Source of the DNA: Lentibacillus cibarius
GTDB lineage: Bacteria > Bacillota > Bacilli > Bacillales > Amphibacillaceae
NCBI RefSeq assembly: GCF_005887555.1
Contig: NZ_VCIA01000001.1
Coordinates: 124,001 to 188,000 of the forward strand
DNA length: 64,000 nt
Direction: 5' to 3'
Part shown: positions 39,266 to 48,509 of the stretch, piece after piece
How positions within the stretch are numbered: the stretch's first letter is position 1
How the letters are laid out: every line of letters begins with the position of its first letter
Notes under the pieces: generated by a model
Database searches by the model: none
The model's input: the letters and a program-made list of their open reading frames with translations, nothing else
What the model was told of the DNA's origin: nothing
Made by a program: the position numbers and the translations under genes

Positions 39266-41910
39266 ATAGTCAGCAATAGGTAAGCCTTTGAAGTTATCTC
39301 CAGCTTTTCCCCTGCTCCACACAGAGCGTGCAGGTTTCCCCGCACTCCGCGTTCCATCTACCAAAATTACTCGATTATAAGTTCCTCGTTACTTCATATT
39401 TGAGATTTTCACACGGATTCAAGCTTACACTTTTCGCGGAATCGATTGACCTTTTGAATCATTCCGCTAGTAAGTTGAAATTTCCTTTTGAGTTCATCAA
39501 TCATCTCTTTATCCATAGTATGAATCAATCGATGCACGTCTTCATGGATAATGCGAAGGTTATTAAATTGATCACTTCCTCCAAAATTTAGCGGCAGGTA
39601 GTGATGACAATGGACATCTGAAGCAGGTAGCTCCATACCTGTAATTTCGCATTTACCCATTTTCATGCTGTACCGGCTGATTCGATTATCCAAATATTCA
39701 ACGCTTCGGTTCGGAAGTGTTGATTTCATCAACTCACCAACTTCCCGTTGGATATCCGGGCGCAACTTTTTGTGTATTTTATCCCTGCCTTCTTTGTAAA
39801 AGGAGTCATTTCCGGACTGAATCCCATGGTGTTAACCGTTTTAACATCCGCTAGCGGGAATAAATATACACCAGCGATTTGAAATGTTTTAAAGCTACTG
39901 TGATACAGCTTTTTATAAGTTGGCGGTGGATTAGCCGGACGGCCGTATTTACCTACTGGTCTGAGATGATTATATATGAACGCTCTTAAGTCATAGGCAA
40001 GACGTGAGAACTCCAGATTGACCTTAGTAGCCCTTTTGAAATAATAATGTATTCCCAGAACAAAACTGTTAAAACGCAAAGCATTAAGAGCCGAAGGCGA
40101 CGACCTGATTCTGCGAATCAGCTTCCGTGCTTCTTCCTTGATTTTACGCTTTTTATCCGGTTTAATACCGGTACGTGCGACTCGCTTTTTACGCTTTTTA
40201 TTGGCACGAATAGTGAAGCCTAGAAATTCGGATTCCCGTTTCCGAAGATTCACGATTTGTGATTTTTCCGGCGATATATCCAATTTCAAACGGTCTTTAA
40301 GGTAAAGCCTTACAGCGTGGTACCATTTCTGAGCTGTTTTGCCGTCCTTACAAAGTATTTTAAAATCGTCCGCGTAGCGGACGAGATATCCTTCTTTTAG
40401 GTTCGTTCGTTTCTTGGCATGCCTTGCAGAATCATCTGAGCTATATGGATTAGTAAGAGGAAACGTCTCCCATTGTCCAGCAACCCATTGGTCAAGGTCA
40501 TTGAGCACTATGTTTGCCAATAACGTTGATAATAATCCGCCCTGGGGTACGCCCCTGTAGGTATGCCTTCCCCATCAATTTCAGCTTTCAGCATTTTGTC
40601 AATGCAGGCTAATACCTTCCGGTCTTGAATCCCCATGTTCCACAGTTGCTTTATAAGCAGCGTATGGTTAATATGGTCAAAGAAACTTTTAATATCAACG
40701 TCAACCACAAAGTGAAAGTGGGATAGATTAATAAGTTGTTGAATTCTTGCCATCGCATGGTGCGTCGAGCGGAGAGGCCTAAATCCATAACTATGCTTAT
40801 AGAATCTGGCTTCCGCGATTGGTTCAAGTACCTGTTTAAAACTTTGTTGGATAATGCGGTCTAGGATACAAGGAATACCTAGAGGTCTCCACTTTCCATT
40901 GCCTTTATCTACCCATTTCCGTCTGACTTTCTTTGGGCGATAATTTTCTAATTGCCTTCGAATTTCCATTACTAGTTTTGTTTCAGGCCACTTTTTCATG
41001 TCATGGATAGTATTCCCATCGGTTCCAGGTGTTTTGGAACCCTTATTCGATTTAATGGTACGATAAGCTAGTAAAATATTTTCTCTTGATGTGATAATGC
41101 CGTAAAGATGAGAAAAGGGTTGTTGTTTTAAGCTTTTATCGTACAAGTCTGAAAATGTCTCCGTCATTTCGTAGTAATCCCAATATCGTAAAGCTTGCAC
41201 TGTGGCACCTCTCCTTTCGGAGTGATGTTCCCACGTTCTTACCCGACCGGTGCAATACACGAATGGAAAATAATCTTTCAATTTCGCTAGACTTGGGGCT
41301 ATTCCTCCACTCCCATTACAGGAGGTTCATCAGTCATGCCCCTACCCTCAAAAGGATAAATACCTTTCGGCACAAGCCTTATAGTAACCGTTTAGGGTGA
41401 CAGCCCCTGTTACAACGTTCCTAGTTTTCCAAGTCCCTTACAACCTAGCTTTCCTTTCTGAACTTAGGTGTTCCCCTGTAAGCCTGTGAGCTGGATACCG
41501 CCTTTGTTCGGCATAGCGTGTTTCAGAGGGCGCATTTTTACTCCACACCACTCACGTCATCGTTAGATGACCTATAAGATTTCCTTATAGTCAATCTTTA
41601 GACCCGTATGTTCAGTTGTTCGTCAGTTTCATTCCGCTGAAACCATTCTCACCTTATCCAGTTTTTCAGCCATGCGGCATATCCGTCAGCATACCTTCTC
41701 CTTGGGAGTGGCTCCAGCCTTCGTTCTGCCGAATCTACCTGTACTTCAGACCCCATAACCTGTCAGTTATGACGCATGCAGGAGTATTGATGGGATGGTT
41801 TCGGGAAACATGGTTCCGTCATTCCCATCCTCGGTTGTAACGTTTAGATAATAATCTTGTATAATCTACTGCCTTTCGCGTTTGAACACGTTTATAGCAG
41901 AACTTGTCGA
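39266..41910 (-). mobile_element. Group II intron (full length, maturase frameshifted)
   Basis: The 5' RNA domains occupy about 41200-41910 and the maturase 39409-41200. Domains V and VI lie near 39290-39390: GGAACGCGGAGTGCGG, GAAA-type loop, CTGCACGCTCTGTG, and a domain VI ending in CTTACCTATT with the branch-point A. The 3' border is placed near 39266 and the 5' border near 41910, at a GGGCGCC motif; neither is certain to the base. A related 5' fragment lies at 55801-56064. Confidence 0.85.
39409..41200 (-). pseudogene. ltrA: Group II intron reverse transcriptase/maturase with HNH domain, two frameshifts
   Basis: The protein would start at GTG 41200 behind GGAGAGG. The RT domain shows KWRPLGIPCILDRIIQQ and HYAMARI-like and VDVDIKSFFDHINH segments. 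It breaks at IPT, where RGVPQGGLLSTLLANIVLND resumes in another frame; one A is missing near 40556. Catalytic YADDF is in the second frame. A second single-base loss near 39798 separates the maturase from the C-terminal HNH endonuclease (CEITGMELPASDVHCHHYLPLNFGG). All domains are present, so only two bases prevent a complete enzyme. Confidence 0.88.
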
Positions 41911-41932
41911 CCGGCGCCCGATAGTTGAAGAG

Positions 41933-42187
41933 TTACTTTGCCTTTGTAATAACTTTAAATAATCCAAATACGAATAAAGTAATTCCCATAACTAATAATA
42001 ACCCAACAAAGAAATTATCAAAGACACCTGGCATACTTGGTTCACCAGGATAAGAACCACTTCCGTTCAATTTTACCGGAAAGCTTTCACTGGCGTATTG
42101 AAATACAGCAATAAACCTTTCCAAAGTAAATAAAATACCACTTAATGCAATCAATCCAATTCCCGTAAAGAAACTCATTTTCCCCAT
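41933..42187 (-). CDS. Small membrane protein, 84 residues
   Basis: Two transmembrane helices (FFTGIGLIALSGILFTLERFI near the N-terminus and FFVGLLLVMGITLFVFGLF near the C-terminus) flank an extracytoplasmic loop rich in Gly, Ser and Pro. The start ATG is preceded by GAGAGAGAAC. No family is recognised. It lies just outside the 5' end of the group II intron. Confidence 0.55.
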   Translation of the reverse strand: MGKMSFFTGIGLIALSGILFTLERFIAVFQYASESFPVKLNGSGSYPGEPSMPGVFDNFFVGLLLVMGITLFVFGLFKVITKAK

Positions 42188-42257
42188 TGTTCTCTCTCTC
42201 TTTTCTATATCTTATTTTTGTTAATGGTATCATATCTTTCTTAAACTATTCTATCCG

Positions 42258-42345
42258 TTAGTCTAATAAGCCTTCTTCAATTAAAGGCTCCAGTGTGTTG
42301 AATGCTGTTATTAAATAAACGCGCCCGTTTCTGGCATAAGGAAAA
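42258..42345 (-). pseudogene. C-terminal gene fragment
   Basis: A start-less frame reads ARNGRVYLITAFNTLEPLIEEGLLD-stop. It looks protein-like and includes a copy of the GCGCCCGTTT motif. It is probably the tail of a lost gene; no family is recognised. Confidence 0.3.
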
Positions 42346-42347
42346 AA

Positions 42348-42734
42348 TTACTCTCCACGGATATTGTGGCCGTCTTTTGTTAATACCTCTAGGGCCTTTT
42401 CTAAACTATGTTCCTTTATCAATAGGTAATCAGTGTTGTAAGTCGAAACTGCAAATATGCTAATACTTGCTTCTGCAAGTGGCGATGCCAGCGATGTTAA
42501 GACTCCAGTGAGAGAAAAGTCAAGGGGGCCATCAACTTTAATGCATCTCCAACCTTTTTCAACAACCATTTCATGATTATCTGGAATGACATTTTCCAAA
42601 CAGACAACCGACAGTTCCTCTTCCGTGTATGTAACTGAAATAAACTTTTTGTTATCAAAAATCCATGAAGGGATGTTCTTATCGGGGCTACCTTTTAAAA
42701 TTGCAATCTTTTCATGTAAAACAGATAGATTCAT
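42348..42734 (-). CDS. ACT-domain protein
   Basis: This 128-residue protein starts at 42734 (MNLSVLHEKIAILKGSPDKNIPSWI) behind AAAGGAG. The pattern of a short N-terminal part, then DGPLDFSLTGVLTSLASPLAEASISIFAVSTYNTDYLLI matches small stand-alone ACT-domain proteins of the CASTOR-like type, which bind amino acids. Ligand and partner are unknown. Confidence 0.75.
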   Translation of the reverse strand: MNLSVLHEKIAILKGSPDKNIPSWIFDNKKFISVTYTEEELSVVCLENVIPDNHEMVVEKGWRCIKVDGPLDFSLTGVLTSLASPLAEASISIFAVSTYNTDYLLIKEHSLEKALEVLTKDGHNIRGE

Positions 42735-42837
42735 TTCGTTACTCCTTTCAACTAATGATCTTGGAATAAGTTCATCATGTCCCATTAACGTACAGCTTTG
42801 GATGATACTTATTCAATAATGGCCATCTCCGCAAGCT

Positions 42838-42869
42838 AGGGCGCTACCTCTGTTCCTGATAAGCGCCCT
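42838..42869. repeat. GGCGC-centred inverted repeat
   Basis: Arms AGGGCGCT and AGCGCCCT with a 16-nt spacer, followed by TTTTGTTT on the plus strand. It resembles the dispersed GGCGCCC repeats of this part of the window; no plus-strand gene precedes it that would need a terminator. Confidence 0.5.
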
Positions 42870-42874
42870 TTTGT

Positions 42875-43069
42875 TTAAGACGATATTTGTTTCTTAACCC
42901 TTAGTATAAAAGGATATAACAGTGATAGTCCAAAGGCGGATATAATAATCCGACCTGTTATCCCAAATTTATTACCTTTCCACATAAGGATAAGCCCTGC
43001 TGGGAAAAATAAAATTAACATAAATACTACAAACCAAGTCCTGTAATAATAAGGGTAGTTCTCTGACAT
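42875..43069 (-). CDS. Small membrane protein, 64 residues
   Basis: The protein starts MSENYPYYYRTWFVVFMLILFFPAGLILMWKG behind AAAGGAG and has two transmembrane helices. The N-terminal YYRTWF/WFVVFMLILFFPAGLILMW pattern is common in small Firmicutes membrane proteins of unknown role. Confidence 0.6.
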   Translation of the reverse strand: MSENYPYYYRTWFVVFMLILFFPAGLILMWKGNKFGITGRIIISAFGLSLLYPFILRVKKQISS

Positions 43070-43258
43070 TGATTATTCTCCTTTCTGTTGTTTTGTTTAA
43101 AAATAGTAGAACTTCCATTTGTTCAACTAAATGGCCCGTTAATGGAATAACTTTTTGGTCGCTTAACAACTCCTTATAAATATATATGCTTTTCTTTCTC
43201 ATAATAAATATAGCTATAATAAATTGGCAGCCACCAATTTTTCTGTAGTAAGAAAATG

Positions 43259-43477
43259 TTATCTTAGAGTTTCAAAAAAGTCATATTTATCCACGATATA
43301 TCTAAACGTTCCGAAATCCTTCAAAGCATATTGCAATGCATAGCAATCTTTATGCATCACTGAATTCAAGACATCCAAACAGACTTCCTCATAATATTCA
43401 ACAACATTACCGCATTCGGCACAGCACAATTTTGTCACAGAACCATCCCCCATTTGCTTTATTAAGTTTTCTAACAT
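43259..43477 (-). CDS. Small zinc-ribbon-like protein, 72 residues
   Basis: It contains CCAECGNVVEYYEEVCLDVLNSVMHKDCYAL, a Cys-x2-Cys and a later Cys/His/Cys set that could bind zinc. A ribosome-binding site AAGGAT precedes the ATG. No family is recognised; similar small proteins are common on plasmids and phages. A second Cys-rich small protein lies at 47480-47659. Confidence 0.5.
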   Translation of the reverse strand: MLENLIKQMGDGSVTKLCCAECGNVVEYYEEVCLDVLNSVMHKDCYALQYALKDFGTFRYIVDKYDFFETLR

Positions 43478-43712
43478 AAATGTTTATCCTTATTACTATA
43501 ATATTCGGCAAAGTTAACTAAGAATCCTCTTTTTTAAACAAGGGTTTTCCTTAATTCAACAAAAAGTGATATAGTCGAGAAAAGTTTGTATTGCACTGGT
43601 TGGATCATGAAATAATCACATTAGTATCCCGCTAAAATGGAATAAACCGCACACAGTTTGTTATTGTGTTCTATACAAGAAAGTAATATTTTAGAGGCAA
43701 AGGAATGAGACT

Positions 43713-43991
43713 GTGGCAAAAATCATCCCGTTTCAAACACGAGCACAATTGGAACAGAAAAAACGTGATAAGGTTTGGGCTGACTGGGAAGAATGGCTAG
43801 AATTCGAAGAGTATTACCTCCATCAAGAGCTGACAACAAATAATGATCATGTTCCTCAAGAAGACCAAGAAAACGATAAAAAAATAACAGAACAGGAAAT
43901 TATTGAGGACGTACGACAACACCTAACGGATGAAGAAATGCAAAAAATTAAAGCGTTTGATGCCTGGCTACAGCAACATACCAATAAATAA
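43713..43991 (+). CDS. Acidic hypothetical protein, 92 residues
   Basis: It starts at GTG (MAKIIPFQTRAQLEQKKRDK) with GAGGCAAAGG upstream. It is strongly charged with many Glu and Gln residues, likely helical, and has no membrane segment. The beginning MAKIIPFQ is shared by several plasmid-borne small proteins from memory. Function unknown. Confidence 0.5.
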   Translation: MAKIIPFQTRAQLEQKKRDKVWADWEEWLEFEEYYLHQELTTNNDHVPQEDQENDKKITEQEIIEDVRQHLTDEEMQKIKAFDAWLQQHTNK

Positions 43992-44024
43992 TCATCCAAT
44001 TATATCTTAGAAAGCACTAAGTGT

Positions 44025-44052
44025 TTGAAAACACAGCCAAATGAGGTATAAT
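44025..44052 (+). promoter_or_regulatory. Promoter of a small RNA
   Basis: The boxes TTGAAA (44025-44030) and TATAAT (44047-44052) are separated by 16 nt. No coding frame follows; the next structure downstream is a terminator at 44150-44192. Confidence 0.75.
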
Positions 44053-44058
44053 AACAGT

Positions 44059-44192
44059 AGATAATCATATACTAAAAAGACCGAATGGTGCACTAACACC
44101 AAACGGTCGAGTGTAACAGCCCTTCAAGGGGGCGGCTCGCAACAAGGATAACCACCTAGTTGCTTACCAGGCTTATAGGGTGGTTATTTTTT
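44059..44192 (+). ncRNA. Candidate antitoxin RNA of a type I toxin-antitoxin locus
   Basis: A promoter at 44025-44052 would start an RNA of about 134 nt ending at a terminator (AACCACC...GGTGGTT, then TTTTTT, 44150-44192). It holds a first hairpin (ACCGAATGGTG/CACCAAACGGT, about 44080-44105). Its 3' end overlaps the last codons of the convergent toxin gene, the layout of txpA/RatA and bsrG/SR4 in B. subtilis. Confidence 0.7.
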
Positions 44193-44261
44193 GTTTGACA
44201 TAATCGACACGACTAACGTTGCAAATGCAATCATTAGCAAAAGTGTTTGGAATACTGTCAT
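44184..44261 (-). CDS. Holin-like type I toxin
   Basis: This 25-residue peptide (MTVFQTLLLMIAFATLVVSI, then MSNKK) has a single transmembrane helix and a short basic tail. Its sequence closely fits the holin-like toxin family of Firmicutes. The start codon lies behind AAGGGGGTGAT. The gene ends convergent with and overlapping a promoter-driven small RNA, so translation or stability would be blocked by antisense pairing. Confidence 0.8.
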   Translation of the reverse strand: MTVFQTLLLMIAFATLVVSIMSNKK

Positions 44262-44387
44262 AAGGCATCACCCCCTTTCCAGGGGAGTGAGCCACCACCC
44301 ATGAAAGCCTTATTACACCTTCTATCATTGTAACAAACTTAGCTATTTTATGGGGAATGGTTTTCCAAATTAATCCCTGTTAAATAT

Positions 44388-44420
44388 AAAAAAGACCCTA
44401 GAACCACATTCTAGAGTCTT
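44388..44420 (-). terminator. Intrinsic terminator after the VWA gene
   Basis: A 12-bp stem AAGACTCTAGAA/TTCTAGGGTCTT is followed by TTTTTATATTT on the minus strand, 9 nt past the stop codon. Confidence 0.85.
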
Positions 44421-44428
44421 TCTGCAGA

Positions 44429-45871
44429 TTATAGTTCAAATGCCGAAAAACTTCCTTCATCCGTAAAGTCCTGAATCTCCACGACTTTATCGGAAAAGAG
44501 CTTTACTGTATCACTTTTTGATCCGACTAATAATGATATCACGTTAAAACGCTTTTTCTTTTTATGCTCCTGAAACTTTTGGCGAAATGAATCGGAAAGG
44601 TTATCTTCCCCATCTGTTACAAAAATGATATCCGCATCTTTCAAGATACTCTCTTGCATCGCCTCTTCTGCTTCCTGCAATGCACCTTCAAAGTTCGTGC
44701 CGCCACCAAGAAAATGTTGACATAGACGCACCATATCCTGTGACGACATGTTTCCTTTTTTATAAATGTATCGTTCTGCGTGACTGGAAAAAGGGATGAA
44801 TGCAAAATCGCGCTTCTGTTTTTTGGCGATACTCATTAAAGCCAATGCAAACCCTTTGGCTTGGTTATCCAAGTTCTTCATACTGCCGGACTGATCTAAA
44901 CACAATACAATCGGGCCTTTGCCTAATGCCTTTTTGCCTTTCGTATCATGTTGGCGTATTTTACGTTTGGCAAAACGACGTAGAAATTCTGCTTTGGTTC
45001 CTTCATGTCGATATAAGGCTAACTCGGACGGCAATAACTGTTCCGGATTGTTACCAAGAGTCACCCCATTTCGACTGGTCGAATTCTTATAGTTGCTTTT
45101 CTGCTTTTTACGTGCTATCTGTTTAAACCGTCCAGCCCATTCGGTTATCTTTTGAATGGATTTATCCTTTTGAATACGATCAGCTAAAGCAAGTTGGTCA
45201 CGTAAAGGCATATTGCGTAGTTCGGCTTCTCCGCTACCGGGTTTCGTACCACCAACCAGAGCTTTAACACTCTCTTTGGTATTTTGGGTATCCTCCATGG
45301 CCTGTTGCATGGCTTTATCGAATCCATGATGATCCTGTTTTAAAGCATTGGCCACATAATCATGAAGGTCTTCGGTCTTTTGTTGGACATCGGTTTGAAG
45401 TTGTTGATTAACTCTGTCCGATCCATCGTCCCTTTCTTGTTTTTCGATCTGACGCTGCAAAGCATTTACTTCTTGCATATGCTTATCCAGCGCTTCATCC
45501 TGTTCACGCTGTTTTTCCAACCAGTCTCGTGTTTGTTTACCAAATTGGACCGTCCCAATGGCTGAAGCTAAATCATCAAGCTTCGTATACGCCCGATAGG
45601 ATTCAAATTTTTCATCACGCAGGATACGCTCCATGAAAGCGTGATTCGTTTGATACGTTTTGGAAACATCCTCAATTGGCTTTAACTGTGGTAAGGTTTT
45701 ATACAAACCAGCCCAGATATCTCCCAGCAATGCCTCATAGGTGGGGAATACTTTCTCTTGATTCAAGTTTTGCAGCCCTTGTGATTGTTGATAAAGCTTT
45801 GCGAAACGTCTTTTATCAAATTGGTCTGTGTTCATGACTGACTCAGTTGTATCCATTATTTTCGGTAACAT
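44429..45871 (-). CDS. VWA-domain protein, ViaA-like partner of the MoxR ATPase
   Basis: This is a 480-residue protein. The long helical N-terminal part (to about 310) contains charged coiled-coil stretches. The C-terminal von Willebrand A domain has a complete metal-ion site: DQSGSM, GGGTNFEGAL and VTDGEDN. It pairs with the MoxR-type AAA+ ATPase gene directly upstream. The pair resembles RavA-ViaA of E. coli. Its place inside a plasmid-like recombination module is unusual. A terminator separates the two genes, so part of its expression may come from its own promoter. Confidence 0.85.
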   Translation of the reverse strand: MLPKIMDTTESVMNTDQFDKRRFAKLYQQSQGLQNLNQEKVFPTYEALLGDIWAGLYKTLPQLKPIEDVSKTYQTNHAFMERILRDEKFESYRAYTKLDDLASAIGTVQFGKQTRDWLEKQREQDEALDKHMQEVNALQRQIEKQERDDGSDRVNQQLQTDVQQKTEDLHDYVANALKQDHHGFDKAMQQAMEDTQNTKESVKALVGGTKPGSGEAELRNMPLRDQLALADRIQKDKSIQKITEWAGRFKQIARKKQKSNYKNSTSRNGVTLGNNPEQLLPSELALYRHEGTKAEFLRRFAKRKIRQHDTKGKKALGKGPIVLCLDQSGSMKNLDNQAKGFALALMSIAKKQKRDFAFIPFSSHAERYIYKKGNMSSQDMVRLCQHFLGGGTNFEGALQEAEEAMQESILKDADIIFVTDGEDNLSDSFRQKFQEHKKKKRFNVISLLVGSKSDTVKLFSDKVVEIQDFTDEGSFSAFEL

Positions 45872-45893
45872 GGTTTTTCATTCCTTTCTCCTA

Positions 45894-45923
45894 TAAAAAA
45901 AGCCAGGACTCACAGCCCTGACT
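45894..45923 (-). terminator. Terminator between the MoxR and VWA genes
   Basis: The stem AGTCAGG/CCTGGCT (one G-T pair) is followed by TTTTTTT on the minus strand, between two genes whose products should act together. It may set their expression ratio. Confidence 0.75.
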
Positions 45924-45934
45924 TTGCGTTTATT

Positions 45935-47065
45935 TTATAATGTCGGTTCCTGCACCGGTTCCAATATCGAATCGGTAAGCTGTTCCGCATGTTGTTTTAA
46001 TTTAGCTTCCATGGCCTCCAACGCTTGTTGGCGCTCAGGATGTCTATCTTGTAATTCCTGCACTTCTTTCATTAAGGCTTTTAATTTACGATTGGCTTCC
46101 AATACATAATCAGTAGTGTCATTATCGGTTAGTCCCTGCATAATTTCTTGTGCTTCACGATCAATCGATTCCTGCATCATGGCTACCTCATCCTGTGCGT
46201 TGCGACGAATAACGGTGGCTACGGTATCACGTTGATCAATATGTTCCCACAAAACATGCTGTAGAAACAGCAGATCTTCCGGTTCAACGATTTGACGCTG
46301 TTCAATTAAAGCCTTTGCCTGTAACACAGCATGCGCTTTTCGGAAACGACGATCGGATGGATGAATGCCTTCATCGCCCAGTTCCACCCAGATATCAGCT
46401 ATTTTTTCATAAATCTCATGAGGAATTTCTACCATTTCTCGTAGAAATTGCAGACTTTCCAGTTCCTCCAGTGTCATTGATGGCATGGTCACTGGCTGTT
46501 CGTTTCCTTTGAGCATGTTCAAGAAGTTGCTATGGTCTTTTATCGTATCCACATCAAAACGTATTAAGAAACGGTCAAACAAAGCCTCTAATCCTTCATC
46601 GTCTTCCGGGTACTCATTCGAAGCACCGACAAGCGTCATTAATGGCATTGCCATTTGTTCATGTCCGTTCTCGAACGTTCGTTCATGAATAGCCTTTAAT
46701 AAAGCATTTAGTATCTCGGAACTGCTCTTAAAGATTTCATCAAGGAATACCAGATGAGCTTCCGGCATTTTGGCATCGGTATTATGCTTATAAATCCCTT
46801 CTTCCATATCTTTCAGCATCACGCCCCCGAACACTTCATCCGGGGTGGTGTACTTGGTTAACAACCACTGGAAATAAGTTGACCCGTCTATCATGGTTGA
46901 TAATTCTTCGGAAAGCGCACTTTTGGCTGTTCCCGGTGGTCCTACCATAAGCATATGCTCTTTGGCTAATAACGCTATCAGCATGCCTTCAACCTGTTTT
47001 TCCCGCTCCATATACTTTTCATTTAGCGCCTGCTGCATTTGTTGTAACTTTTGAAGGTTATCCAT
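45935..47065 (-). CDS. MoxR-family AAA+ ATPase, RavA-like
   Basis: This is a 376-residue ATPase. Walker A is GPPGTAKSALSEEL (about residues 38-51), Walker B HLVFLDEIFKSSSEILNALL, sensor 1 LVGASNEYPED, arginine finger region FLIRFDVD, and sensor 2 PSDRRFRKAHAVL. The C-terminus is a charged helical region. It is the likely chaperone-like partner of the VWA protein encoded next. Confidence 0.9.
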   Translation of the reverse strand: MDNLQKLQQMQQALNEKYMEREKQVEGMLIALLAKEHMLMVGPPGTAKSALSEELSTMIDGSTYFQWLLTKYTTPDEVFGGVMLKDMEEGIYKHNTDAKMPEAHLVFLDEIFKSSSEILNALLKAIHERTFENGHEQMAMPLMTLVGASNEYPEDDEGLEALFDRFLIRFDVDTIKDHSNFLNMLKGNEQPVTMPSMTLEELESLQFLREMVEIPHEIYEKIADIWVELGDEGIHPSDRRFRKAHAVLQAKALIEQRQIVEPEDLLFLQHVLWEHIDQRDTVATVIRRNAQDEVAMMQESIDREAQEIMQGLTDNDTTDYVLEANRKLKALMKEVQELQDRHPERQQALEAMEAKLKQHAEQLTDSILEPVQEPTL

Positions 47066-47131
47066 CGTATTTTTGCTCCCTTTCTTGGTTTTCTGGCTGG
47101 CATCTCAACAGCATCTATCCCCTTTTGACAG

Positions 47132-47162
47132 AAAAATTCCGCCTAACGATTAGACGGAATTT
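47132..47162 (-). terminator. Intrinsic terminator upstream of the MoxR gene
   Basis: A 13-bp stem AAATTCCGTCTAA/TTAGGCGGAATTT is followed by TTCTGTC on the minus strand, 9 nt past the stop of the preceding small gene. It separates the radC-side genes from the MoxR/VWA pair. Confidence 0.8.
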
Positions 47163-47170
47163 TGGTCTCG

Positions 47171-47458
47171 TTAATATTCATGTGGCAATAACCCCGTACA
47201 GATAATAGAACCCTCGGATTCATCAAAAATGAACCATATATTTTCCGGAATGGTTAACGATAGTTCATTCAAAACATGATCGTTTCCATCAGTTACAAGC
47301 GTGGTAACCTTATTTGCATGAAACGCAATAAAGTAGCTTTCCGTTGCAAACGTTGCTGCTGTTTTAACCATATGCTCTACATCTGTAAAAGGCAGAACAC
47401 CCTGCTGGATATAGTTTTCTATACCTGGTGTCAAAACCACGAAACATTCGTTTATCAT
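47171..47458 (-). CDS. Hypothetical protein, 95 residues
   Basis: This small soluble protein (MINECFVVLTPGIENYIQQGVLPF...) has alternating hydrophobic residues that suggest a beta-rich fold. It starts behind GGAAGGGGTTATGTC, 21 nt after the zinc-ribbon gene, and belongs to the same run of genes as radC. No family is recognised. Confidence 0.6.
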   Translation of the reverse strand: MINECFVVLTPGIENYIQQGVLPFTDVEHMVKTAATFATESYFIAFHANKVTTLVTDGNDHVLNELSLTIPENIWFIFDESEGSIICTGLLPHEY

Positions 47459-47479
47459 GACATAACCCCTTCCAATTTT

Positions 47480-47659
47480 TTAACCTGCATGAACATGGAA
47501 CGATTTGTACTGTTCAACAATGGATTCAAAATGATCATCCGCCCATTCGTACAAGCAATCATCCTCACAGAAAAAGACTTCCTCATGTTCATCGAACAGG
47601 GCATTATCCAACGGCAAATAACCGCCGCACTTTTCACACATCACGTTTGTTTGACGCAT
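47480..47659 (-). CDS. Small zinc-ribbon-like protein, 59 residues
   Basis: The protein starts MRQTNVMCEKCGGYLPLDNA and later shows FFCEDDCLYEWADDHF: a Cys-x2-Cys and a Cys-x3-Cys pair likely bind one zinc. It is strongly acidic. The start follows AAAGGAGTGG. It lies between radC and another small gene in the module. Confidence 0.65.
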   Translation of the reverse strand: MRQTNVMCEKCGGYLPLDNALFDEHEEVFFCEDDCLYEWADDHFESIVEQYKSFHVHAG

Positions 47660-47739
47660 GTTTAGCCACTCCTTTTGATTTCTAATAAAAAGACATCCGA
47701 ATCGACATTCAGAATGCCTTTTATAACTCTTATCACTTT

Positions 47740-48390
47740 TTACATGAATCCTTTTTCTTTCAGGCTTACAAACTGCCGGTCTCCAATCACCACATGGTCT
47801 AATAATTCAATGCCAATGGTTTTCCCGGAATCAGCCAGTCTGCGTGTGATGTGCCCATCTTCCTGGGACGGTTCCGGTGACCCACTTGGGTGATTATGGG
47901 CAACAATGACAGATGCAGCCGAACATTTTACTGCTTCCCGGTATAATTCTCTCGGATGAACAATCGAACTGTTCAAGCTACCGACAAACAGCGTCTTTTT
48001 GCGGATTAACTCATTTTTCGTATTTAAGAATAACCCAACAAAATGTTCCTGTTTTAACTGCCGCATTTCTTCCATCAGAAAATCAGCTGCATTCTCAGGT
48101 GAACGAATCATTGTTGTGGGTTCTGCTTTGCTTTGGGAATAACGTTTACCCAGCAATAAAGCTGCATGGAGCGTTAATGCTTGGTTACGCGTTAATCCTT
48201 CTGCTTCCATTTCTTCAACAAACATGTCAGCCAATTCCGGTAAGGCATATTCGCTGAGTTTCTGCACCGTTTCTTTATTGGCAAACGGTCCCAAAACGAC
48301 TGATAGCATATCGGTTGTATGAAGAATAGCGTGATTGCCAATGGATTCGTATTTAGCTACGGCCTCTCGAGCCTTTTGAATAACCGTCAT
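47740..48390 (-). CDS. radC: RadC-like JAB-domain protein
   Basis: This 216-residue protein starts at 48390 (MTVIQKAREAVAKYESIG) behind AAAGGAG. The N-terminal part is helical; the C-terminal JAB/MPN domain has the metalloprotease-type motif HNHPSGSPEPSQED. RadC-like proteins of this kind are common on plasmids and phages, where their exact role is unsettled. A strong hairpin (48406-48441) lies just upstream of the start. Confidence 0.9.
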   Translation of the reverse strand: MTVIQKAREAVAKYESIGNHAILHTTDMLSVVLGPFANKETVQKLSEYALPELADMFVEEMEAEGLTRNQALTLHAALLLGKRYSQSKAEPTTMIRSPENAADFLMEEMRQLKQEHFVGLFLNTKNELIRKKTLFVGSLNSSIVHPRELYREAVKCSAASVIVAHNHPSGSPEPSQEDGHITRRLADSGKTIGIELLDHVVIGDRQFVSLKEKGFM

Positions 48391-48405
48391 GTAATCTCCT
48401 TTTCC

Positions 48406-48441
48406 ATGCAACACAGGCACCAGATGGCACCTGTGTTGCAT
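48406..48441. promoter_or_regulatory. Strong hairpin in the radC leader
   Basis: Perfect 12-bp arms ATGCAACACAGG/CCTGTGTTGCAT enclose CACCAGATGGCA. It ends 16 nt before the radC start codon. There is no T-run, so it is more likely an mRNA-processing, stability or protein-binding site than a terminator. Confidence 0.6.
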
Positions 48442-48509
48442 GCCATCTGATTGTTATGCCTTGATGGAAGGCTTATTTTTTAGTAGACTAAACTTAACTT
48501 AAATTTTAT

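Noticed and set aside
42972..43202. 76-residue minus-strand frame
   Set aside because: Overlaps the better-supported small membrane protein in another frame and runs through a repeat.
47455..47637. 60-residue minus-strand frame
   Set aside because: Frame-shifted shadow of the Cys-rich gene at 47480-47659, which has the proper ribosome-binding site.
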